DNA from: Methanobrevibacter sp.
Lineage (GTDB): Archaea; Methanobacteriota; Methanobacteria; Methanobacteriales; Methanobacteriaceae
Reading direction: 5' to 3'
Length of the DNA stretch: 64,000 nucleotides
Assembly: GCF_017427765.1 (NCBI RefSeq)
Contig: NZ_JAFRSC010000026.1
Location: forward strand, 62,001 to 126,000
The number at the start of each line of letters is the position of its first letter. The first letter of the stretch is position 1. Shown here in pieces: positions 57,613 through 64,000 of the stretch. The notes beneath the pieces are model-generated. The model was given only the letters and a program-made list of their open reading frames with translations, had not been told where the DNA came from and did no database searches. A program made the position numbers and the translations under genes.

Positions 57613-59012
57613 ATTTCTAAAATTCTTAAATAATTAGTTGTTCTGCTTTTTTTCAGTGGAAATCCTCCGGTAACAACAATCAGATCTCCTTTTTTTAGAT
57701 TAAATTCTTCCTGAGCCACTTTCCTTGCATTTTCAACTATTTTATCAGTGCTTTCATATATCTGAGTTATAACTGGTTTGACACCAAAGTTTAAAACAAC
57801 TTTCTCAGCAATGTGGTTGGATGGACAACAGGCTAAAATAGTGCAGTTTGGCCTCAAATTACTGATTTTACTTGCTGTAAAACCGGTCATGGTCGGTGTA
57901 ACTATTAATTTGACATCTGAATATTCAACAGCGCCTACAACTAATCTGGCAATTGTATCGCTGATGTCTATTGTTCCTTTATAGGCGACATGTTTTGTAT
58001 AATCAATAGTTGATTCTATATATTTGCATACCTTGCTCATTATTTCTACTGCAGAAACAGGATATTTTCCAATTGTGGTTTCTCCAGACAGCATTACGCA
58101 GTCAGTTCCATCCAATACTGCATTGGCTACATCTGAAACCTCTGCTCTTGAAGGTCGGGGGTTTTCATACATTGAGGCGAGCATTTCAGTTGCAACAATT
58201 GCAAATTTGCCTTTTTCACGGCATTTTTTAATAATGCTCTTTTGCAGCATTGGCAATTCCTCCATTGGAACTTCCACTCCCAAGTCTCCTCGGGCCACCA
58301 TGATGCCGTCGGATTCATCAATGATTTCATCTATATTTTCTATGCCTCTTCGGCTTTCAATCTTTGAAATGATGTATGAGTCTCCTCCTGCTTCGTTAAT
58401 TATTTCACGAGCTGCAATCACATCATCCTTTGTATTTACAAATGATAATGCCAAATAATCACAGGAATGCTGCGCTGCAAATGTAATGTCTTTTCTATCT
58501 ATTTCACTTATGAAATCCAGGTTTAAATCGACTCCTGGAACATTGATGGTTTTATGGTTCTCAATCTTGCCTTCGCCCAGGGCTTTTAATTCAACATATT
58601 CTTTTTCCTTTGCGATGACTTCTAATTCGAGTAAAGCATTATCAATAAGTACTTTATCGCCGATTTCAATAAAATCAATTGCTTCGTCGTGATTTACTCC
58701 AAATTCATTTTCACTTCCGATAATGCAATTTTTACTCATCTTAATCGTATCGCCTTCTTGAAGAGTTATGCCTCCATCTTTAAATTTCAAAGTTCTAAAC
58801 TCAGGCCCCTTGGTATCATACATAATGGCTACTGGAGTATTACAGGCTTCACGTACTTGTCTGATGACGTCTATTGTTTTTAATATGTCATCAGGTGTTG
58901 CATGACTGAGATTAATGCGCGCACAATCCATGCCCTGATTAACCATTTCACTCATAACCTCGACGCTATCGGATGCCGGACCTATGCTGCATATAATTTT
59001 TGTTTTTTTCAT
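57609..59012 (-). CDS. pyk: Pyruvate kinase
   Basis: 467 residues, full length. Barrel motifs: MKKTKIICSIGPAS, RINLSHA, MYDTKGPEFRT, ISKIESRRGIENIDEI, DGIMVARGDLGVE (metal and substrate residues) and ATEMLASM, where most family members have ATQMLESM. The C-terminal allosteric-type domain (about 345-467) ends with VTGGFPLKKSRTTNYLRILEI. It makes pyruvate and ATP from phosphoenolpyruvate and ADP. The terminal LKKSRTTN replaces the usual PxGxxGxTN line, as in other archaeal enzymes lacking fructose-bisphosphate control. A GGAGAG ribosome site precedes the ATG. Confidence 0.94.
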   Translation of the reverse strand: MKKTKIICSIGPASDSVEVMSEMVNQGMDCARINLSHATPDDILKTIDVIRQVREACNTPVAIMYDTKGPEFRTLKFKDGGITLQEGDTIKMSKNCIIGSENEFGVNHDEAIDFIEIGDKVLIDNALLELEVIAKEKEYVELKALGEGKIENHKTINVPGVDLNLDFISEIDRKDITFAAQHSCDYLALSFVNTKDDVIAAREIINEAGGDSYIISKIESRRGIENIDEIIDESDGIMVARGDLGVEVPMEELPMLQKSIIKKCREKGKFAIVATEMLASMYENPRPSRAEVSDVANAVLDGTDCVMLSGETTIGKYPVSAVEIMSKVCKYIESTIDYTKHVAYKGTIDISDTIARLVVGAVEYSDVKLIVTPTMTGFTASKISNLRPNCTILACCPSNHIAEKVVLNFGVKPVITQIYESTDKIVENARKVAQEEFNLKKGDLIVVTGGFPLKKSRTTNYLRILEI

Positions 59013-59202
59013 TTTTACTCTCCAAATTTTTTATTTACTGATGAATTAAGCTTATGTTAAGAATTCTATTGATTAAATTATTTAATTTTTTGGCAATAGT
59101 TTCTATCAGTTAGAATTTCCTTTTTTTACAAAACCGTTTTGAATATTTTAAGTTAATGTTTTTTCAAAACTTTTAATTACTTTTATCTTAATATTAATTT
59201 TC

Positions 59203-59808
59203 ATGTCTGATATTGTTTTTATTATAGGGTTTAATTATGATTCAAATTGTTACTTAATCGATAATAATATATTGGTTGATACTGGTGCAGGTCACAATAA
59301 AGATTATCTGTTTTCTAAACTTAAAGAAAATGGTGTAGAGCCTGAAGATATTGAATTGGTTGTTAACACTCACTGTCATTTTGACCATATTGGTGGAAAT
59401 CATTTCTTCCCTAATGCCAAAATAGCCGTTCATAAGTTTGATGCAATTTCAATTAAAAATGAGGATACTTTAGGAACTTCAATGTCTGCTTTTGAGGGTG
59501 TCGACAACTCCCGTGTTGACATTGAACTTGAAGAGGGAGATAAGATTGCCGATTTCGAAGTCATTCATACTCCTGGCCACACTAAAGGAGGAATATGTCT
59601 TTGGGATGGTGAAAATTTAATTTCCGGCGACACTATCTTTGCCGGTGGGGGCGTTGGTAGAATGGACATTGGCGGAAGTTATGAAGACATGAAAAATAGT
59701 GTTGAAAGATTATTGGAGTTGGATGTTAAAAACATCTATCCGGGTCATGGTCCAATAGTGGAAAAAAATGGAAAAGACCATATTAGATTGTCTTATTCCT
59801 ATTTATAA
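59203..59808 (+). CDS. Metallo-beta-lactamase-fold hydrolase
   Basis: 201 residues. Zinc-binding motifs in order: THCHFDHIGG (HxHxDH, about 53-62), the later His in IHTPGHTKGGICLW (about 128), Asp in LISGDTIFAGG (about 145), and the last His in YPGHGP (about 185). The set fits the glyoxalase II/RNase-like MBL superfamily of small hydrolases. The substrate is unknown; thioester or lactoylglutathione-type hydrolysis is a family possibility. It is likely leaderless and ends 4 bp from the convergent trkA. Confidence 0.85.
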   Translation: MSDIVFIIGFNYDSNCYLIDNNILVDTGAGHNKDYLFSKLKENGVEPEDIELVVNTHCHFDHIGGNHFFPNAKIAVHKFDAISIKNEDTLGTSMSAFEGVDNSRVDIELEEGDKIADFEVIHTPGHTKGGICLWDGENLISGDTIFAGGGVGRMDIGGSYEDMKNSVERLLELDVKNIYPGHGPIVEKNGKDHIRLSYSYL

Positions 59809-59812
59809 TTAA

Positions 59813-60460
59813 TTATCCTAATTTTTTGGATAATTTTTTAAATGATCCTCTCTTAACGAGAACTGTTACCTTTTCTCCACGGCTGATTGTATTGTCCGGC
59901 TGTGGGATAACTAATTTTCCGTTTTGATAAGTTGATATAATGATGTAGTCTTTAGTTGGGGATATGTCCTTAAAACGTTTTCCGACGATTTTGTCATTGG
60001 TGATTGTCATATCCAAAATTTCAGCATCTCCTTCACCAAGAGTCATCAGTTCAGCAGCATTAGGTCTTGTAACTAATTTCTGTAATTGCGCAGCAGCTGC
60101 AGTTTCAGGACTTATAACGTGGTCTATTCCGACTTCTTTAAATGCTTCTTCATGGTCTGGATTACTTACACGTGCAATAATATTTGGAACTTCATATTTT
60201 CTAACTAAAATGCATGACAGCAGGTTTGCCTCGTCATTTCCTGTTGTTGCAATAAAATAATCTGCATCTTCAATATTTGTTTCTTCAAGTAATTTTGAAC
60301 TGGTTCCGTTTCCATGAATGACTAATGCGTCAAGTTCTGCTGCAATATCAGAGCATAATGCTTCATCACTTTCAATCAATGTAATGTCTTCGCCATTATC
60401 AATTAATAAATTTGCAAGTGCAAGTCCAACACGGCCTCCACCCATAATCACGATATACAT
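59813..60460 (-). CDS. trkA: Trk/Ktr potassium uptake regulator TrkA
   Basis: 215 residues: a single RCK unit. The RCK_N Rossmann domain starts MYIVIMGGGRVGLALA (GxGxxG) with the acidic end of strand 2 (LIESDEALC) that selects NAD or ATP, and the RCK_C domain (about 130-215) follows (GKRFKDISPTKDYIIISTYQ). It gates the TrkH channel from the cytoplasm in response to nucleotides. GAGGTGAT sits 3 nt before the ATG. It lies 52 bp after trkH on the same strand; the two form an operon. Confidence 0.92.
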   Translation of the reverse strand: MYIVIMGGGRVGLALANLLIDNGEDITLIESDEALCSDIAAELDALVIHGNGTSSKLLEETNIEDADYFIATTGNDEANLLSCILVRKYEVPNIIARVSNPDHEEAFKEVGIDHVISPETAAAAQLQKLVTRPNAAELMTLGEGDAEILDMTITNDKIVGKRFKDISPTKDYIIISTYQNGKLVIPQPDNTISRGEKVTVLVKRGSFKKLSKKLG

Positions 60461-60512
60461 AACATCACCTCTAACAATAAATAATCAATATTTATTTTAT
60501 GACATTATAAAG

Positions 60513-61946
60513 TTATCTTTTAAAAATTTCAAAGAATGCCCTTATAGTAATCAAAACTGGATAAATCTCTAATCTTCCGGTCCACATATCAAACATACTT
60601 ACAATTTTTAATACTGGGTGTAATGTGTAATTGATGATTCCAAGTTCCAGACCGTTGTTTCCCTGCAGAGACATTGCAGCAAATAAGCTTCTGAACGGGT
60701 CATATCCAAAAAGACAGAATAATGCCCATGTAAACATGATAAACATCATATACAATGTTATGAAGTTTCCGGATTGGGCTATTGCTTTTTCAGGAATCTT
60801 GTGGCCATGTAATTTTACAGGAACGACACGTCCTTCCGGAGATAGAATTTCTCTTATATGTCTGTAGATTCCTTTAAAGAATGTTATCATCCTGACAAGT
60901 TTGATTGCACCTACTGTTGATCCGTTGGAACCTCCGGTCAACATCAGACACATTATACATATGATTACAAATGACGGCCATCTTGCCATTGTAAGCGGTG
61001 CGGCAACGCTGGCTCCGGTTGTAGTTATTGCTGATACGACTGTAAAGAGCAAATCGATTGGCACGATATTTGATAAAAAGTAGAGCATCACGGTTACAAA
61101 TGCAATAACGCAGATAATGATTTTAAATTGCAAATCTTCAATTAATGATTTTCCTCTGGTTTTAATAACTTTATAATGGACTAAAAAGCTTGTAGCTCCT
61201 AAAATCATTAGGACAATCGAAATGAAATAAATCAGATCATCCTGGTAGAATCCCATATTTGCGTTTTTAATGCTCATACCTCCGGTTGAAATTATGCTGA
61301 AAGTATTACATAATGAATCAAACGCAGGCATTCCGGCCAATAGGTATAAGACAATTCCTAAGATTGTATATATTGTATAGATTTGCAGGGTCATTTTAAG
61401 AGTTGTTTTAACACTTGGTTTAATACGTTCTTCACGGGCTTCCGAATTATATAGTTTGGATGAAACTGAACCCGGTTTTGTCAAAACACTAACGACCATA
61501 ACGACAACTCCCAAACCTCCAATCCATTGTTCGAGAGCTCTAAAAAATAGTATGCTGTGAGGTAATATTTCAACATCTTCAAACATGGTTATTCCTGTAC
61601 CTGTTAATGCAGACATACTTTCAAAAACAGCATCAAGCAGGGGCATATGTGTGGCCAGCATGAAAACAAGACCTCCGATAAGACTTGCCCATAGCCATGC
61701 AAATGATGAAATCATCATCCCATGTTTAAGACGAATTTTCTTTTTGGTTTTGTTTTCAAAATATTTTGAAAATCCAATTCCCAATAAGATGGATATTGCT
61801 GAGGGAATAAGAAAACTGATGATATCAAATTCAAAATAGATTAAATCGAAAATTAATGGAATTAAACACATAACTCCGATTCCAATCATCAGTAATCCTG
61901 AATTGCTCGCAACAATTACTAAATCCGTCTTAGTTATATACCTCAT
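60513..61946 (-). CDS. trkH: Trk-type potassium uptake channel TrkH
   Basis: 477 residues with about ten membrane helices in four M-P-M repeats. The four selectivity-filter loops are recognisable by their glycines: SALTGTGI, SIISTGGMSI, SAITTTGAS and SLQGNNGLEL. It moves K+ (or Na+) into the cell with TrkA encoded just downstream. The ATG lies near a TATA-like stretch in the short divergent gap to the next gene, so it may be leaderless. Confidence 0.93.
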   Translation of the reverse strand: MRYITKTDLVIVASNSGLLMIGIGVMCLIPLIFDLIYFEFDIISFLIPSAISILLGIGFSKYFENKTKKKIRLKHGMMISSFAWLWASLIGGLVFMLATHMPLLDAVFESMSALTGTGITMFEDVEILPHSILFFRALEQWIGGLGVVVMVVSVLTKPGSVSSKLYNSEAREERIKPSVKTTLKMTLQIYTIYTILGIVLYLLAGMPAFDSLCNTFSIISTGGMSIKNANMGFYQDDLIYFISIVLMILGATSFLVHYKVIKTRGKSLIEDLQFKIIICVIAFVTVMLYFLSNIVPIDLLFTVVSAITTTGASVAAPLTMARWPSFVIICIMCLMLTGGSNGSTVGAIKLVRMITFFKGIYRHIREILSPEGRVVPVKLHGHKIPEKAIAQSGNFITLYMMFIMFTWALFCLFGYDPFRSLFAAMSLQGNNGLELGIINYTLHPVLKIVSMFDMWTGRLEIYPVLITIRAFFEIFKR

Positions 61947-62024
61947 TATTGTAATAATTTGAATAAATATCTATATAAATTTATAAGTATTAAGAATTAT
62001 TAAATAAAATATAAAGTTGATGTT

Positions 62025-63095
62025 ATGGACCGTAAAACAATATTATTATTGGGAATAAGTATTCTTATTTTAGCCATAATGTTGTGGTTTGTAGGAATCG
62101 ATCAGGTATTGGACGCTTTAAAAATTGCCAATCCTTTAATTATAGCTTTAGCTATAGCAACTCAAGTTTTCACTTACTTTTTATATACTCTAAGGTGGCA
62201 AATTCTTAATAAGATTGCCGATATGGATGTGAGCATTAAAAAATTGCTTCCGATGGTTCTGGTCAGTCTTGCAGTCAATAATATCACTCCGTCAGGTCGT
62301 GGTGGTGGAGAACCTGTCAGGGCATATTTGTTATCTCAAGCTGATGAAAATTATCATTTTGAAGACTCTTTTGCAACTGTCGTTGCCGATAGGGCTTTGG
62401 ATACATTTCCGTTTGTGGTTCTGGCGGCAGTTACAATTGCATCCATGACTTTGTTTTTTGATTTTGATTTATGGTTAATTGTTGTAATGGTTTTAGCCGT
62501 AATTGCTATTGTAGCAGTCCTTATAATTATTATTTACATGTGTATTAATCCTAGTTTTGGAAAACGTGTTGATGGATGGATTATTGGTCTTGTTAGGAGA
62601 TTTTATAAGAAAAACTCTGAAAGTTTAGAAAATCAAATTCATGAAGCGATTTTTGGTTTTCAGGAAACCATGAAAATGTTAATTTCCAATAAAAAAGGTT
62701 TGGTATATACTTTGACTTTATCTTTTATAATTTGGATATTTGAAATATTTAGGGTCTATTTGGTATTTTTGGCCTTTGGAGCTAATGTAAACATTATTGT
62801 AATAGGTGAAGTGTTTATAGTAGCTTGTTTGGTTGGGATGATTCCTCTTCTTCCGGGAGGACTTGGTGCTGTTGATGGATTGATGATTATATTTTACTCT
62901 GCAGCAGGTATTTCTACTTCAGTAAGTGCTGCAGCAACTGTTATCGAAAGATTGATTTCATTTTGGATGACTACAATAATTGGTATGGTCATTATGCCAT
63001 ATTACGGATCTTCTGTTCTCGATAAAATTTCATCCAGCTCTTCAAATGAAGAAATTGAAGAGATAGTGAGCGAAGAACAAAATGAAAATGAGTAA
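62025..63095 (+). CDS. AglD/MprF-type membrane protein (UPF0104)
   Basis: 356 residues with about eight membrane helices and the LPG_synthase_TM family pattern: LKIANPLIIALAIATQVFTY, LVSLAVNNITPSGRGGGEPVRAYLL near residue 90 (the SGRGGGEP line), and LLPGGLGAVDG near 285. Family members flip or synthesise lipids (MprF flippase domain, AglD in halophile N-glycosylation). The C-terminus is a short Ser/Glu-rich tail. In this window it may serve lipid-linked wall or glycan assembly, which is inference. It is divergent from trkH with a 78-bp gap. Confidence 0.85.
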   Translation: MDRKTILLLGISILILAIMLWFVGIDQVLDALKIANPLIIALAIATQVFTYFLYTLRWQILNKIADMDVSIKKLLPMVLVSLAVNNITPSGRGGGEPVRAYLLSQADENYHFEDSFATVVADRALDTFPFVVLAAVTIASMTLFFDFDLWLIVVMVLAVIAIVAVLIIIIYMCINPSFGKRVDGWIIGLVRRFYKKNSESLENQIHEAIFGFQETMKMLISNKKGLVYTLTLSFIIWIFEIFRVYLVFLAFGANVNIIVIGEVFIVACLVGMIPLLPGGLGAVDGLMIIFYSAAGISTSVSAAATVIERLISFWMTTIIGMVIMPYYGSSVLDKISSSSSNEEIEEIVSEEQNENE

Positions 63096-63266
63096 CTCCT
63101 GTGAATAATTTAGATTATTCATCATCTTATTTTATCGTTTAATCTGTCGGAAATTATTTTTTTTAATTCAAATTAGTGTTTTAAAGATTTTTTTCATTGG
63201 ATATTAAGACTTTTGGATTAAATAGAAAACTTTATTTTAATAATAATATATACCTTTATGTGTTAA

Positions 63267-63305
63267 GAAAATTAGTTTGATTTATATTTTTTTAATCTAA
63301 TTTTC
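63267..63305 (+). promoter_or_regulatory. Inverted repeat between the TATA box and ftr
   Basis: GAAAATTAG (63267-63275) and CTAATTTTC (63297-63305) are perfect 9-bp complements. A TATA-like AATATATA lies at about 63245-63252, so the left arm covers the predicted start. It may be an operator or a leader hairpin before the GGTGA site at 63319. Confidence 0.4.
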
Positions 63306-63326
63306 AACGAACTAAATGGTGAAAAA

Positions 63327-64000
63327 ATGGAAATTAATGGTGTAAATATACAAGATACCTTTGCTGAAGGTTTCGGAATTAAAGTATCTAGATTAATTAT
63401 TACTGCAGCTACTAAACATTTAGCTAAAATTGCAGCTACTGAAGCTACCGGATTTGCTACTTCAGTTATCGGATGTCCTGCAGAAGCAGGTATTGACCAA
63501 TATGTTCCTCCAACTGAATCTCCAGATGGAAGACCTGGTTACGCAATTATGATTTGTCACATGTCTAAAAAAGCTTTAGGCGGACAAATTATGGACAGAA
63601 TCGGTCAATGTGTTTTAACCGCTCCTACTGCTGCAGCATTCAATGCTCTTGAAAGTGAAGAAGCATTCCCTACCGGAAAACAACTCAAATTCTTCGGTGA
63701 CGGATTTGAAACTGAAAAAGATGTAAACGGTAAAAAAATGCACGTAATTCCTATTATGTCTGGTGAATTCTTAGTAGAAGATGAAATGGGATGGAAAGAC
63801 GGTGTAGCTGGTGGTAACTTCTTCATCATGGCTGACAGTCAAATGACTTCTATTGTTGCTGCTGAAGCAGCTGTTGATGCTATTCACGCTGTTGCTGGTG
63901 TAATCACTCCTTTCTCAGGTGGTATGGTTGCTTCCGGTTCTAAAACTGGTTCCAAATACTCTTTCATGAGTGCATCCACCAACGAAAAAGAATGTGTAAC
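63327..64000 (+). CDS. ftr: Formylmethanofuran:tetrahydromethanopterin formyltransferase (partial)
   Basis: The first 224 codons are present; the gene continues past the right edge (full Ftr is about 297 residues). The ATG has GGTGA 3-4 nt upstream. Family lines: [96 protein letters not shown] and the late [12 protein letters not shown]. Ftr transfers the formyl group from formylmethanofuran to tetrahydromethanopterin, the second step of CO2 reduction to methane, in the cytoplasm as a tetramer. Confidence 0.96.
   Translation, partial: MEINGVNIQDTFAEGFGIKVSRLIITAATKHLAKIAATEATGFATSVIGCPAEAGIDQYVPPTESPDGRPGYAIMICHMSKKALGGQIMDRIGQCVLTAPTAAAFNALESEEAFPTGKQLKFFGDGFETEKDVNGKKMHVIPIMSGEFLVEDEMGWKDGVAGGNFFIMADSQMTSIVAAEAAVDAIHAVAGVITPFSGGMVASGSKTGSKYSFMSASTNEKECV

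Overview
The window is about 64 kb of AT-rich archaeal DNA that fits Methanobrevibacter or a close relative in the Methanobacteriales. The evidence is a formylmethanofuran:tetrahydromethanopterin formyltransferase (ftr) running off the right edge, a Holliday junction resolvase Hjc, archaeal BRE/TATA promoters with several leaderless genes, Shine-Dalgarno sequences of the GGAGGTGA type, a tRNA-Trp gene with a box C/D intron, and several adhesin-like proteins (ALPs) of the kind that is expanded in gut and rumen Methanobrevibacter.

Layout. 1-308: 3' remnant of an ABC exporter. 648-34905: a cell-surface island. It holds a 5392-residue ALP, a small protein with an LPXTG-like tail, two adjacent frameshifted genes, dus, a DUF1002-type secreted protein, a surface-tethered CobN-like chelatase, and two more large ALPs (1542 and about 1440 residues). 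35165-38920: the heat-shock operon grpE-dnaK-dnaJ (minus strand), divergent from a winged-helix regulator at 39389-39955, with repeated TAAC-N5-GTTA sites between them. 40005-43622: hypF and larB, which share one palindromic TATA box, and a GNAT acetyltransferase. 43612-48970: a teichoic-acid-like export and synthesis operon (ABC-2 permease, an unusual Ig-ATPase fusion, a small anchored protein, a two-domain GT2/TagF-like transferase). 48992-52564: hisE, a CBS-ParB protein, gatB and a radical SAM enzyme. 52759-53960: six tRNA genes with hjc among them. 54070-57576: a YhgE/Pip-type membrane protein and a small ALP. 57609-63095: pyruvate kinase, an MBL hydrolase, trkA/trkH potassium uptake and an AglD/MprF-type membrane protein. 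63327-64000: ftr (partial).

How the genes work together. Much of the window builds or decorates the cell envelope: ALPs, the CobN-like surface protein, a possible sortase substrate and a CDP-glycerol-type polymer system. The rest is housekeeping (chaperones, translation, tRNAs, K+ uptake, glycolysis, methanogenesis). The observations most worth following are the extracytoplasmic CobN-like protein, a 14-residue cysteine-ladder repeat inside an ALP, Ig-like domains fused to a cytoplasmic ABC ATPase, three genes whose Shine-Dalgarno sequence points to ATT or ACG rather than an NTG codon, a symmetric TATA box serving two nickel-cofactor genes, and crossing inverted repeats in the grpE leader. All functional calls come from reading the sequence; no database search was run.
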